64,000 nt of DNA. Source: Myceligenerans salitolerans (GTDB lineage: Bacteria > Actinomycetota > Actinomycetes > Actinomycetales > Cellulomonadaceae). The stretch covers positions 39,633 through 103,632 of the forward strand of contig NZ_JAFMPK010000049.1 of assembly GCF_017349295.1 (NCBI RefSeq), read 5' to 3'. The notes under the pieces are model-generated. The model saw only the letters and a program-made list of their open reading frames with translations, ran no database searches and was not told the origin of the DNA. The stretch's first letter is position 1. The number at the start of each line of letters is the position of its first letter. The position numbers and the translations under genes are program-made. Of this stretch, positions 9,701-18,563 are shown piece by piece.

Positions 9701-9922
9701 CAACGCCTTGCGCAGCTGTGACACCTTGCTCTGCAGCGCACGGAGAGGGCGCTGCGGCTCGTCCGCCTGCCACAGCTCCTGCACCAGGTCGGGTGCCGAG
9801 ATGCGGCGGCGCCGGGCGGACAGCAGCGCGACGAGCAGTGCCCTGACCTTGGTTCCGGGGACGGTGACCTCGGCCCCGGCATCCGTGGTCACGCGAAGGG
9901 CGCCAAGCAGGTGGAAGTTCAC
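6788..9922 (-). CDS. SARP/AfsR-type transcriptional activator with NB-ARC and TPR regions
   Basis: Large Streptomyces antibiotic regulatory protein of 1044 residues, a likely pathway activator. The order is an OmpR-like winged helix (about 1-95), the bacterial transcriptional activation domain (about 100-245), an NB-ARC-type ATPase with P-loop GPGGVGKT at 300-307 and RVLLILDNCEQV as the Walker B region, and a helical TPR-like C-terminal half. SARPs bind heptameric repeats near -35 of biosynthetic promoters, and the ATPase part is thought to sense a nucleotide or ligand. The GTG at 9922 is preceded by GGGAGGTGACCG. It is divergent from the exporter at 10036 and marks the probable left edge of the cluster. 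Confidence 0.9.
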   Translation of the reverse strand: MNFHLLGALRVTTDAGAEVTVPGTKVRALLVALLSARRRRISAPDLVQELWQADEPQRPLRALQSKVSQLRKALSEAEPGAGELVVGDHGGYVLDAEPGTVDLDRFDRLMEDAYGQDDAAARARALQGVLALWDGSYEHRYRWAGNGYDALILRLESQRLQATEELLDAWLGAGAAERVVAEAPVLVSQYPERERITVALMGALHACGRQSEALELFRNQARRLRDELGLEPGAEMSRMHEAILRQEADVGVSRSPRGSALRLPARSNLPRHMTALVGRDAETPRVRAAMRTRRLVTLTGPGGVGKTRLAVEASRTTVRDHPDGVWLADLSHIDASDGSAVRRIVAHVAGILGLGEPQRGAPPLDWLAGALFDSRVLLILDNCEQVRDACAELARVLAEQTPEVRILATSREPLGVPGELVHPVLPLAMPDAVESDLLAWPAVRLLVDRAQDGDPTFDPHAASPEALLEICRRLNGIPLAIELVAPRLRTVAAEEMVRWLDDEMWLLDIELSHLPVRQRSMWAAVEWSWRMLTEREREVLARLATQAGSWEAAAGLACCRALDPAGDEVVNVISRLVTRSLVAVSVSGPQRRYAVLEPVRQFCREKLTARELADTRHSLARFYAQQVRRIDEQLRGAGQEDAFRRLDLDAANIRQSLEWAVTAGEPLLGLRIAVGMAWYWVQRGRLDEGSDWLRRALDLAVGGEGDGEPSLALEAATWEAAMRRLRGIPCDVDALRLDHWPESRSGLGLLRARGLLAVVLPAGESTVDLVEQTLATCRRLDYRWGEAAVLSTRALERLRRGAFDTARDDAERSVAGFLDLGDQWGVIHASDCLAALSTIAGDLDDAEQLHRRSMAVATHLGLWPKVSHLLCELGQLALRSNRTDEAESLFQEALHLAVRQNTPAQQQVCELGQATVERQRGEYLRASARLERWLRWNISVGWIEGEVRVRLERARLSLARGRTDEARADSAAARAAATELGDWPMVASACETLARAAILLDDRVTAEECWRQAKQTRRDMRVPATGEDAELLDDLDRYFVAHTA

Positions 9923-10035
9923 CGGTCACCTCCCGACCGGACCGATCGAAGGCTCCGTGGTCCGAAACCATTCCGTAACAGGCCCTCCGCAGCCTAGTGC
10001 ACGTACCACCCGTTCGTTCCTCGAAGGAGTCCCGC

Positions 10036-11715
10036 ATGGGCCGCAATCCCCGTCCCCGGATGGAGATCCCCCCGGAACTCGCAGCCGGCCGCCGTGAATG
10101 GCTGGGGCTGCTGGTTCTCGGTCTCGCCAACCTGGTGCTCTCGCTCGACCTGAGCATCCTGTACCTGGCACTTCCCACGATCTCCGCGAGCCTCGGCGCC
10201 AGCCAGGTCGAGGCGCTCTGGATGATCGACATCTACGGCTTCGTCATCGCCGGCCTGCTCATCACGATGGGTTCGCTCGGCGACCGGATCGGGCGGCGCA
10301 AGCTGCTCATGATCGGCGCCGCGATCTTCGGACTCGGATCGGTGGTCGCCGCGCTGTCCACGTCCGTGGCCATGCTCATCGGCGCGCGAGTCGTCATGGG
10401 CATCGGCGCGGCGACGGTGATGCCGTCCGGCATGGCGATCATCGCCACGATGTTCCGGCACCCCGCCCAGCGCGGCATGGCCATCTCCACCTGGATGAGC
10501 ACGTTCATGCTCGGCATGATCATCGGGCCCCCGCTGGGTGGGGTGCTCCTGCAGTTCTTCCCGTGGGGTTCGGTGTTCCTGCTCGGCGTCCCCGTCGCGA
10601 TCCTGCTTCTGGTGACGGGCCCGCGCCTGCTCCCCGAGCAGCGCACGCCCGGTTCGCGAGCCATGGACGTGCCAAGCGTCGTCCTCGCGCTGACCTCGGT
10701 GCTGGCCGTCGCCTACTCGGTGAAGGAACTCGCCGCGAACGGTACGGGCGGCACCAGGATCGCCATCGGTGTGGCCGGTGTCCTCCTCGCCGCGCTCTTC
10801 GTCCTGCGTCAGCGCAGGCTGGAACAGCCCGTCATCGACCTGAAGCTGTTCGCCATCCCCGCGTTCGTGCTCTCGCTCGTCCTCGGCCTCATGGGCGGTG
10901 CGGTACAGGGTGGCAGCTCGTACCTGATCAACGTGTTCGTGCAGCTGGTTCACGACAGGACCCCGCTGCAGGCCAGCCTGGTGCTGCTGCCGGCGCTGGC
11001 GGCGATGATCGTCGGGCTCATGCTGGGGCCCGGCATCGCCAGCCGCGTGCCGCCCGGGCGGGTCATCGCCCTCGGCCTGCCCATCGCGGCCGTCGGCTAC
11101 GTCATCATCGCCCAGATCGGGCCGGACACCGGCCTTCCCGTGCTCGTGGCCGGGTACGCCATCGTCCTGTTCGGCGTCGGCATCCCCATGGGGCTCGGCA
11201 CGGCGATCGGTCTCGGCGCCGTGGGACCGCGGAGGGCGGCCGCCGCCTCGTCGCTCACGCAGACGGCCAACGAACTGGGTGTCGCCTTCGGTATCGCGGG
11301 TCTGGGGAGCATCGGCCACCTCGCCTACCGCACCCAGCTCGCCGCCGAGGCGCCTTCCGGCGTGCCGGACGACGCGCTGGCCGATGCCCAGTCGAGCATC
11401 GAGGCCGGAGTCGGTACGGCGGCGGGACTGCCCGGCTCGCTGGGCGACGAGTTCCGTGCCGTCGTCGACTCCGCGTTCACCCACGGCCTCAACATCGTGG
11501 CCGTCACGGCCACGGTCATCATGGTCTGCCTGGCGATCGCCGCGGGGATCATGCTGCGCAATCTCGCACCGCTGCCACCGCCCGGCCAGCCGCCGGCGGG
11601 TGACGGTGCCGATGCCGGGGCCGGCGCCGTCGGGCGAGGGGCCGACGACGCCGGTACCGCCCAGGACGACGCGACGCCCGATCCGGCCGCCTTGCCGGCC
11701 GACGCGGGCAAGTAG
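10036..11715 (+). CDS. MFS drug exporter, DHA2/EmrB family
   Basis: Proton-coupled multidrug exporter of 559 residues with about 14 transmembrane helices. Motifs include the loop GSLGDRIGRRKLL after helix 2 and the LDLSILYLALPTI signature of the DHA2 family near the N-terminus. The last 50 residues are a soluble Pro/Gly/Ala/Asp-rich tail. ATG 10036 has AAGGAG upstream. Related transporters sit in other enediyne clusters (SgcB in C-1027), so this is the best candidate for export of the product and for part of self-protection. It is divergent from the SARP gene, sharing a 113-bp promoter region, and a hairpin separates it from the P450 gene. Confidence 0.9.
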   Translation: MGRNPRPRMEIPPELAAGRREWLGLLVLGLANLVLSLDLSILYLALPTISASLGASQVEALWMIDIYGFVIAGLLITMGSLGDRIGRRKLLMIGAAIFGLGSVVAALSTSVAMLIGARVVMGIGAATVMPSGMAIIATMFRHPAQRGMAISTWMSTFMLGMIIGPPLGGVLLQFFPWGSVFLLGVPVAILLLVTGPRLLPEQRTPGSRAMDVPSVVLALTSVLAVAYSVKELAANGTGGTRIAIGVAGVLLAALFVLRQRRLEQPVIDLKLFAIPAFVLSLVLGLMGGAVQGGSSYLINVFVQLVHDRTPLQASLVLLPALAAMIVGLMLGPGIASRVPPGRVIALGLPIAAVGYVIIAQIGPDTGLPVLVAGYAIVLFGVGIPMGLGTAIGLGAVGPRRAAAASSLTQTANELGVAFGIAGLGSIGHLAYRTQLAAEAPSGVPDDALADAQSSIEAGVGTAAGLPGSLGDEFRAVVDSAFTHGLNIVAVTATVIMVCLAIAAGIMLRNLAPLPPPGQPPAGDGADAGAGAVGRGADDAGTAQDDATPDPAALPADAGK

Positions 11716-11728
11716 CCGTCCTGGACGA

Positions 11729-11770
11729 CGAGGCGGAGGAGGACGAGCGCAAGCGTCCTCCTCCGCCTCG
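11729..11770. terminator. Bidirectional terminator-like hairpin
   Basis: An inverted repeat with a 17-bp perfect stem (11729-11745 with 11754-11770) and an 8-nt loop lies between the convergent exporter and P450 genes. Confidence 0.75.
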
Positions 11771-11808
11771 CCCCCTCCCGCCCGGGGCCGGCCCGAACCC
11801 TTCCGGGA

Positions 11809-13044
11809 TCAGCTCGAGCCGGGCTCAAGGATCACCGGCAGTTCCCGGTGACCGTTCATGATGAACGTCGGAAGCGGCTGGAGCGGCTCGTCACCCGTCG
11901 CCAGACGCATCCGCGGGAACCGGGCGAACAGGCGTGACAACCCCTCGGTGGCGACGGCGCGGGCGATCCCGGCACCCAGACAGTAGTGGGGGCCGTGCCC
12001 GAAGGACAGGTGCTCCTTGTTCTCGCGGCGGACGTCGAACTCGCACGCCGTCTCACCGTTGAGCGCGGGATCGCGCCCGACGGCGCTGTAGTTCACCAGC
12101 AGGGCCTCACCCTGCCGGATCGTCACGCCCTCGACCTCGATGTCCTCGGCGGCGTAGCGGAGCGGCAGGTGCACGAGGGGCGACTCCACCCGCAGCGTCT
12201 CGTCGATGACGTCGTCCCAGGTCACCTCGCCCGCCTGGACCGCCGCCAGCTGGTCCGGGTGGGACAGCAGCGCCGAGATCGCGTTGTCGAAGAAGTTGAT
12301 CGTGGTCTCCGAACCCGCTCCGAGAATGGCGAAGACCGTGTCCATCAGTTCCAGCTCGCTGAGGCGCGAACCGTCCTCGTCACGCGAGGCGAGCAGGTCA
12401 CTGGTGATGTCCGCGGCAGGGTTGCGGCGCTTCTCCTCGATCAGCTCCGTCATGGCACCGCGCCATCCCTGCAGCACCTGGGCCGCCTGGTCCGGCGTCA
12501 CCGTCGTGTCGACCATCATGTCGATCACCTTGGCCGTCGCGGCCCGGGCGTCCTCCGACATGCCGATCATGTCGGCCACGAGCCGCGCCGGGAGGGGATA
12601 GGCGAACGTCTCCCGGAGATCGACGACAGCCCCCGGCGGAGTCTGCGCGAGCGCGTCCAGGAGCTCGGTGACCAGCTCACTGATCCGCGGCCGCATCGCC
12701 TCCGTGCGCCGGGTGGTGAAGGCGCTCGCCACCAGGCGGCGCAGGCGGCGATGATCGCTGCCGAACGAGGTCACCATGTTGTCCATGGCGATCCAGCTGA
12801 TGAGCTCCCAGTCCGGCGGGATCTTCCCGTCGCGGAACTCCGCCCAGTGGTTGCGCGCGCTCTTGGTGACGCGCCGGTCCGCGAGCACCTGCTGGATCGC
12901 CGCGTGCGAGTTCAGTGACCAGACGACGACGTCGCCGGGCAGCCGTACCTGCGTGGGGCCCTGCTCACGCAGTGCGGCCGCCTCCCCGTGGATGTCGGTG
13001 CCGGCCGGGTCGAGGGCATAGGGACAGGCAGCAGTACTGGTCAT
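11809..13044 (-). CDS. Cytochrome P450
   Basis: Heme monooxygenase of 411 residues, the usual bacterial class I length. It has the I-helix motif AGSETT, the heme-ligand loop FGHGPHYCLG with the Cys at about residue 355, and an ETLRVESP K-helix. It depends on a ferredoxin/reductase pair not seen here. It is the last gene of a three-gene operon: its ATG overlaps the TGA of the FAD monooxygenase by ATGA. In an enediyne cluster it could hydroxylate the core or an appended group; nine-membered clusters have at least one P450 (SgcE7 type), but the exact substrate cannot be assigned. Confidence 0.9.
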   Translation of the reverse strand: MTSTAACPYALDPAGTDIHGEAAALREQGPTQVRLPGDVVVWSLNSHAAIQQVLADRRVTKSARNHWAEFRDGKIPPDWELISWIAMDNMVTSFGSDHRRLRRLVASAFTTRRTEAMRPRISELVTELLDALAQTPPGAVVDLRETFAYPLPARLVADMIGMSEDARAATAKVIDMMVDTTVTPDQAAQVLQGWRGAMTELIEEKRRNPAADITSDLLASRDEDGSRLSELELMDTVFAILGAGSETTINFFDNAISALLSHPDQLAAVQAGEVTWDDVIDETLRVESPLVHLPLRYAAEDIEVEGVTIRQGEALLVNYSAVGRDPALNGETACEFDVRRENKEHLSFGHGPHYCLGAGIARAVATEGLSRLFARFPRMRLATGDEPLQPLPTFIMNGHRELPVILEPGSS

Positions 13045-14354
13045 GACAGTCCAATCGGATTCGGCGCGAGGACGCGCTCGGCGATCTCGGCGGAGGTCAG
13101 CGACTCCGGAGGGTCCACGAGCCCCGTCACGCGCATGAACGCTCGCGTCACGACCGGGTCGTGGGTGGCGGCCTCCTGGACCTGGGCGATGAACGCGTTG
13201 GCCTCGCGGATCTCCTCGGGCAGGTCCGTCCCGAGGAAGGCGAAGTCACCGCTGGTCGACGCGGCCCACGGACCGTCCAGCAGTCCGGCGGCCCGGGTGA
13301 AGTACTCGCGGCTGGAGATCTCGCCCTTGCCCGCCAGCTCCCCGATCAGCTCCGACTCCAGTGCCGCGACCGTCATGCCCTGTCCGTACACCGGGTTGAA
13401 GCTGCACATGGCGTCGCCGACGATCAGCAGACGCGCCGGCAGGTCGCTCATCCGGTCGAAGCGGCGCCGGATGCTCTTCGGGAACCGGAACTGCACGGGG
13501 TCGTCCACGGGACGGCCCGCGTCCATCACCTCGTGCACGTCGGGCACCTCCATGGAACGAGCCCAGGCCAGGAACCCCTCCTCGTCCGTCGGCGGATGAT
13601 CACCCATCACTCCCGTGAGGGAGACCAGCGAGCCCCCGTCCTGAACTCGCGAGAAGAAGGCTCCGCGCGGGAACTGCGGGCACGAGACCGGGTTGATCGA
13701 CAGGTCTCCCCGGAGCACCGACTCGTCGTCGAACTCGTAGTGCCGGCTGGTGTAGGAGAGATCGATCTTGACGGTCTCCTCCTCGGGACGGCCGTATCCG
13801 GCGTCGTGCAGCCACCGGGCGACGGGCGATCCGCGCCCCAGGGCGTCGACGACGACGTCGGCCTGAACCACCTCGCTGCGATCCGTGCCGCGCGGTGCCA
13901 CCACGGCACCCAGCACCGTCTGCCGGGTGTCGTCGAAGACCAGTGACGACACCTCCTGCCCCTCACGGAGGGTCACGTTGGGCAGTGCGCGGACGCGTTC
14001 GCGGACGAGGTGCTCGAGGACCGGCCGGTCCGCCGAGACACAGGTGAGTCCGGTCGCGGCCGGGGCCAGGCGCTTCCCGTTGAAGAACCAGCGCAGCTCG
14101 CCGAGGTCCGCGGTCGGCACCCCCGCCTCCTGCGCCTCACGGGTGAACCCCGGGAAGTAGTTCTCCAGTGCCTGCTGGCCCCGGGCCAGCAGACCGTGCA
14201 CGTGGCCGCCCTGGGGCACGCCCCTGCGCACCCCCCGAACCCCGATGACGTCGTCCCGCTCGACGATCACGACCTCGTCGACGTGGTCGGCGAGCGCACG
14301 GCCCGCGAGCAGTCCCGCGATGCTGCCGCCCAGGACGAGCGCGCGGCGGCTCAC
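13041..14354 (-). CDS. FAD-dependent monooxygenase/oxidoreductase (PHBH-like)
   Basis: Group A-like flavoprotein of 437 residues. The N-terminal Rossmann motif reads VLGGSIAGLLAG, and the second FAD motif is LLIVGDAMCSFNPVYGQGM. The tryptophan motif of flavin halogenases is absent, so halogenation is not supported. The GTG at 14354 overlaps the stop of the SgcJ-like gene (GTGA). Close relatives in secondary metabolism hydroxylate or oxidise aromatic or polyketide substrates. It is between a SgcJ homologue and a P450 in one operon, so a role in core oxidation or tailoring is likely. Which step is not known. Confidence 0.8.
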   Translation of the reverse strand: MSRRALVLGGSIAGLLAGRALADHVDEVVIVERDDVIGVRGVRRGVPQGGHVHGLLARGQQALENYFPGFTREAQEAGVPTADLGELRWFFNGKRLAPAATGLTCVSADRPVLEHLVRERVRALPNVTLREGQEVSSLVFDDTRQTVLGAVVAPRGTDRSEVVQADVVVDALGRGSPVARWLHDAGYGRPEEETVKIDLSYTSRHYEFDDESVLRGDLSINPVSCPQFPRGAFFSRVQDGGSLVSLTGVMGDHPPTDEEGFLAWARSMEVPDVHEVMDAGRPVDDPVQFRFPKSIRRRFDRMSDLPARLLIVGDAMCSFNPVYGQGMTVAALESELIGELAGKGEISSREYFTRAAGLLDGPWAASTSGDFAFLGTDLPEEIREANAFIAQVQEAATHDPVVTRAFMRVTGLVDPPESLTSAEIAERVLAPNPIGLS

Positions 14355-14779
14355 GGGGTGTCCCTCGGCGTGTTCTGGTAGGCGGCCAGCTGCCAGGTGC
14401 CGTCGACCTTCGCCACGGTCCAGACGGCACGGACCGCCTTGGCGTCGCTGACCTCCGACTCGCCGTGCCCGAGCACCCCGCCCAGGGTGTGAAGGACGAC
14501 GACGGTGTCGCTGAGCACCGCGACGTTGAACGGTGTACCCGTGACCTGGGTACCGCGGTACGGGCCCTGGAACGCACCGCTCATGAAACGAGCGATCTCG
14601 CCGCGCCCCTTCACGCACTGGCCCGGGAGCACCATGATCCCGTTCTCGGTGAAGACGTCGGCGAACCGCACTCCGTCCTGGGCGGCCCACGCCGCCATGA
14701 TGCGCTGGGGAACCTCCGTGACGGCTGCGATGTCCTCGGGGCTGGGTGCCGCCACGCCCGGCAGCTGATCAACCTGCAT
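14351..14779 (-). CDS. SgcJ/EcaC-family SnoaL-like protein
   Basis: Small alpha+beta-barrel (SnoaL/NTF2-like) protein of 142 residues. The core AAWAAQDGVRFADVFTENG and the later AVRAVWTVAKVDGTWQLAAYQNTP agree with the SgcJ family, which takes part in nine-membered enediyne core biosynthesis and is thought to affect the PKSE product in vivo. ATG 14779 has a strong GAGAGGAG ribosome site. It is the first gene of the SgcJ-FAD monooxygenase-P450 operon, divergent from the flavin monooxygenase at 14981 over a 201-bp gap. Its presence supports a nine-membered rather than ten-membered enediyne. Confidence 0.8.
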   Translation of the reverse strand: MQVDQLPGVAAPSPEDIAAVTEVPQRIMAAWAAQDGVRFADVFTENGIMVLPGQCVKGRGEIARFMSGAFQGPYRGTQVTGTPFNVAVLSDTVVVLHTLGGVLGHGESEVSDAKAVRAVWTVAKVDGTWQLAAYQNTPRDTP

Positions 14780-14980
14780 CGTGACCTCTCCTCTCGGTGG
14801 ACCGGTTGGCACCACCCTGGCGGTCCGCGACCTCGGCATCGTCTTCCCGCGTGCGGTCCGTGGGCGACACGCCCGGAGACGGCCGCCCCCGCCACGAGAC
14901 CGCACGATCGAAGGCACACCGGGCACGCCGACATGCCAACGTCGGGGACGTCGTCGTCCCGTACGCGAAGGAGATCCACC

Positions 14981-16138
14981 ATGACCGACCTCGCCACCGC
15001 CCAGGGCCCCCTGCTCAGCAACGACCTCCGGGACGCCATCCGCGTCCACACCGCCTGGCAGGAGGAGAACCGCCGTACCCACCCCGCGGTGATCGAAGCG
15101 CTGCACGCCGACGGGCACTTCGCGATGCGTGTGCCCGCACGCCACGGCGGCAGCGAGCTCAGCTACCGCGACGTGCTGGAGAGGGTCGCCGCGCTCTCGC
15201 GGGCCGACGGCGCCACCGGATGGGTCGTCGCGGTCTCGGCGATCACGTCGTGGATGGTCTCCACGCTGCCCGACGAGGTCCAGGACGAGGTGTTCGCCGA
15301 CGGGCCGGTCCAGACCTGCGGCACCCTCAGCCCCGGGGGACAGGTCACCGAGGACGGGGACGACTACCTGCTCAACGGCAGGTGGCAGTTCATCAGCGGG
15401 GCGCCCAGCAGCGCGTGGCAGACCGTGATCGCCGTCGTCGAGACCCCTCAGGGGCTCCTGCCCGTCCTGGGCGTGGTTCCGATCGGCGATCTCCGGCTCG
15501 TCGACGACTGGAACACCTCCGGCCTCCGCGGCAGCGGGAGCTTCACCACCATCGCCCAGGACGTGCGCGTCCCCCGGCGCAACTTCGTCCCCCTCCCGGC
15601 CATGCTCGCCGAGCAGTACGCCTCCGCGAGCAACGCCACCACGCCGGTCTTCACCACCCCCCTCGTGCCCACCGCCGCTGCCCTGTCCGCGGGCGTGGCC
15701 GTCGGGCTCGCGGAGGCAGGGCTGTCCGCGTTCCTCGACCGCCTGCCCGGCCGGAAGATCACCTACACGGCGTACGACAACCAGGCCGAGGCACCCGTCA
15801 CCCACCTGGCGCTGGGCGAGGCCTCGATGCTGGTCGACGAGAGCCGCTATCAGGCCCAGCGCCTCGCGGACATGCTCGACGGCTCCGAGTCCTGGGACGT
15901 GGGCAGGCGCGTGCTCGCACGCGCCTGCCTGGGACGTGCCTGCGACCTGGCGCACCGGAGCGCCGACGTGGTCAACGCCAACAGCGGCGGCTCGTCGATC
16001 TACGCCGACGTCCCCGTCCAGCGGATCGCCCGGGACCTGCACGCCATGCGCATGCACGCGCTGATCCACCCCGCCACCAACCGCGAGCTCCACGGCCGTG
16101 TGCTGGCAGGGCTCGCACCGCACACCCAGTACCTCTGA
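14981..16138 (+). CDS. Group D flavin-dependent monooxygenase (acyl-CoA dehydrogenase fold)
   Basis: Protein of 385 residues with an acyl-CoA dehydrogenase/HsaA-like fold. Features are the N-terminal helix with HPAVIEALHADGHFAMRVPARHGG, ADGATGWVVAVSAITSW, a central GSFTTIAQDVRVPRRNF and a C-terminal helical bundle. Two-component enzymes of this type use FADH2 from a separate reductase; the SgcE6-like reductase at 43803 could serve. ATG 14981 has GAAGGAGA upstream. In C-1027 the beta-tyrosine ring is hydroxylated on its carrier protein by SgcC, an enzyme of a related two-component type, so a parallel role is possible. N-oxidation or core oxidation are alternatives. Confidence 0.75.
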   Translation: MTDLATAQGPLLSNDLRDAIRVHTAWQEENRRTHPAVIEALHADGHFAMRVPARHGGSELSYRDVLERVAALSRADGATGWVVAVSAITSWMVSTLPDEVQDEVFADGPVQTCGTLSPGGQVTEDGDDYLLNGRWQFISGAPSSAWQTVIAVVETPQGLLPVLGVVPIGDLRLVDDWNTSGLRGSGSFTTIAQDVRVPRRNFVPLPAMLAEQYASASNATTPVFTTPLVPTAAALSAGVAVGLAEAGLSAFLDRLPGRKITYTAYDNQAEAPVTHLALGEASMLVDESRYQAQRLADMLDGSESWDVGRRVLARACLGRACDLAHRSADVVNANSGGSSIYADVPVQRIARDLHAMRMHALIHPATNRELHGRVLAGLAPHTQYL

Positions 16139-16277
16139 GAACCACTCTTACCAGGCAGAAAACCCATGAGTACCGAGCGAAACAAACCCGGCGCTTGTTA
16201 TCGTCTCCGACAGACGACCATCGCGACCCGCCGGCCCCTGGGCACCCGACCGCACGAGGCCGGAGCTTGGAGGAGCA

Positions 16278-18563
16278 ATGCCCGGTGACCTGCCATTCGA
16301 CACCATCCGCGTCGAACGGAGCCGGGTCAACAACCTGCGCGACGTCACCGTGGACATCCGGAAGCGGGCGATCACCGTCATCACCGGCGTGTCGGGGTCG
16401 GGCAAGTCCTCGCTCGCGTTCGGCACCATCACGGCCGAGTCGCAACGGCTGATGAACGACACCTACCCGGCGCACGTGCAGTCCGCCCTGCCCCGGTACG
16501 CGCAGCCGGACGTCGACGGGATGCACGGGCTCACCGCCTCGATGGTGGTGGACCAGAACCCCCTGCCGGCCGACAGCCGCGCGACCGTCGCCAGCGCCAC
16601 CGACGTCTACGGCATGCTCCGGCTTCTCTTCGCACGCACCTGTTCACCTCCGCTGGACGACCCCCGGGCGCTGTCCTACTCCGACCCGCGTGGCCGGTGC
16701 GAGAACTGCGAGGGGCAGGGCGAGGCCATCGACATCGACGAGAGCAAGCTCGTCGACCAGACCCGCTCCCTCAACGGTGGTGCCATCACCTTTCCGGCCT
16801 TCTCCGTGGGCTCCGCGAACTGGAACTTCTTCGCCAGTTCCGGATTCTTCGACAACGACCTTCCCATCGAGCAGTACACCGAGTCGAAGCGGGAACTCCT
16901 GCTGCGCGGCGAGCGACAGCGCATCAAGGTGCAGAACGGTTCCCGTACCGGCACGTTCAACTACGAGGGACTGATCCCGAAGTTCCGGCGCCTCTTCATC
17001 GAGAAGACGCGCCGGAGCGTCCCCGCCGAGACCAAGGCAGCCCTCGACGCGATCATGACGCGCACGACGTGCCCGGAGTGCCACGGCAGCCGGCTCAGCG
17101 CGCAGGCCAGGTCCTACACGGTGGCCGGCCGCAACATCGTGGAGTGCATGACCGGAACCGTCGACGAGCTCTCCGAGTTCCTCGCCGACGTCGAGGCCAC
17201 ACCGGAAGGGCGGCGCGTCCGTCCGCTGATCTCCGCGCTGCGCGGCCGGCTCGACAACATCGCCCTCCTCGGCCTGACCTACATGGGTCTCGACCGCAGG
17301 ACCCAGACCCTCTCCGGCGGTGAGGCCCAGCGGCTCAAGCTGGTCCGGCACCTCAGCTCGTCGCTCTCCGACCTCACGTACATCTTCGACGAGCCCACCA
17401 GCGGCCTCCACGCCCATGACGTCACCCGGCTGCTGGACCTGTTCCGGTCGCTGCGTGACCGCGGGAACACCGTGCTGATCGTCGAGCACGACCGAGCGGT
17501 CATCGAGGCCGCCGACGAGGTCATCGACCTCGGCCCGGGAGCCGGCGAAGAAGGGGGAACCGTCGTCTTCCAGGGCTCCGTGGAAGACCTGCGCGGAGCG
17601 GGCACCCCGACCGCCGACCACCTCGCGGCTCCGGTGACCATGGCGGAGCCCGCGGAGGTCGAGACCAGCACGCTGGCCTTCACCGGCGCCCACAACGTCC
17701 CCGACGGGAAGGTGGAGCTTCCCGTCCGGGGCCTGACCGTCGTGACCGGCGTCGCCGGAAGCGGCAAGTCGACCCTCGTCATGGAATGCCTCGCGCCGCA
17801 GCTCCAGAAGCCGATCATCGTCGACCAGACCGTCCCCCGCGGGCACCGCCGGTCCAACGTCGCCACCTACCTGGGCATCGCCGAGGACATCCGGAAGCAC
17901 TTCGCGCAGGCCACCGGCTCCAGCCCGGCACTGTTCAGTGCCAACTCCCGGGGAGCCTGTCCCGAGTGCGAGGGCCTGGGGGCCATCTTCCTCGACCTGG
18001 CACACCTCGACCCGGTCAGCTACACGTGCCCGGCGTGCGAAGGGCACCGGTTCGCGCCCGAGGTGCTGGAGAAGCGCGTGGACGGCCGCAACATCAGCGA
18101 CGTCCTGCAGACCTCGGTCGCGGCGGCCCAGGACCTCTTCGGCCCCGGCCGGATCCGCAAACGGCTGGCCACGACGGCGGAGGTAGGACTCGACTACCTG
18201 ACGCTGGGCCAGCCGGTCGTCAGCCTCTCCGGGGGAGAGCGGCAACGACTCAAGGTCGCCACGCGCACCGCCACCGGCGGCCGGACCTACATCCTCGACG
18301 AACCGACCACCGGACTCCACGGCACCGACGTCCCCCGCATGCTCGACGCCTTGCGCCACCTCGTGGACCAAGGCAACAACGTGATCGTGATCGAGCACGA
18401 CCTGAGCGTCGCTCTCCAGGCCGACTGGATGATCGACGTCGGTCCGGACGCCGGCGCCGCCGGCGGACGGATCCTCTTCGCCGGCCCGCCGGCGATGGCA
18501 CTCGACCACGACACGCACACCGCTCGCCACCTGCGTCTCGCACTGAAGGAGCATTCCTCGTGA
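16278..18563 (+). CDS. UvrA-like ABC ATPase, probable self-resistance protein
   Basis: Excinuclease UvrA paralogue of 761 residues, shorter than UvrA (about 950) because the UvrB-binding and insertion parts are reduced. The first P-loop GVSGSGKSS is at 37-45 and the second is GVAGSGKSTL in the C-terminal half. Both halves have ABC signatures (LSGGEAQRLKL, LSGGERQRLKV) and Cys pairs of zinc modules (CENCEGQG, CPECEGLG). Such proteins (DrrC in daunorubicin producers, a UvrA-like protein in the kedarcidin cluster) protect DNA from intercalating or cleaving products. The ATG has GGAGGAG upstream. The next gene overlaps by GTGA. Confidence 0.88.
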   Translation: MPGDLPFDTIRVERSRVNNLRDVTVDIRKRAITVITGVSGSGKSSLAFGTITAESQRLMNDTYPAHVQSALPRYAQPDVDGMHGLTASMVVDQNPLPADSRATVASATDVYGMLRLLFARTCSPPLDDPRALSYSDPRGRCENCEGQGEAIDIDESKLVDQTRSLNGGAITFPAFSVGSANWNFFASSGFFDNDLPIEQYTESKRELLLRGERQRIKVQNGSRTGTFNYEGLIPKFRRLFIEKTRRSVPAETKAALDAIMTRTTCPECHGSRLSAQARSYTVAGRNIVECMTGTVDELSEFLADVEATPEGRRVRPLISALRGRLDNIALLGLTYMGLDRRTQTLSGGEAQRLKLVRHLSSSLSDLTYIFDEPTSGLHAHDVTRLLDLFRSLRDRGNTVLIVEHDRAVIEAADEVIDLGPGAGEEGGTVVFQGSVEDLRGAGTPTADHLAAPVTMAEPAEVETSTLAFTGAHNVPDGKVELPVRGLTVVTGVAGSGKSTLVMECLAPQLQKPIIVDQTVPRGHRRSNVATYLGIAEDIRKHFAQATGSSPALFSANSRGACPECEGLGAIFLDLAHLDPVSYTCPACEGHRFAPEVLEKRVDGRNISDVLQTSVAAAQDLFGPGRIRKRLATTAEVGLDYLTLGQPVVSLSGGERQRLKVATRTATGGRTYILDEPTTGLHGTDVPRMLDALRHLVDQGNNVIVIEHDLSVALQADWMIDVGPDAGAAGGRILFAGPPAMALDHDTHTARHLRLALKEHSS

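Noticed and set aside
13041..14354. FAD enzyme considered as the SgcC3-type halogenase
   Set aside because: No WxWxIP-type motif; the GGSIAG start and GDAMCSFNPVYGQGM motif fit a monooxygenase-like group instead.
16168..16290. Possible 40-codon ORF between the flavin monooxygenase and the UvrA-like gene
   Set aside because: Its ATG lacks a good ribosome site, it overlaps the start of the UvrA-like gene and shows no known motif.
16644..18554. Leftward frame (636 codons) opposite the UvrA-like gene
   Set aside because: Composition of a shadow frame; the sense frame has full ABC ATPase motifs.
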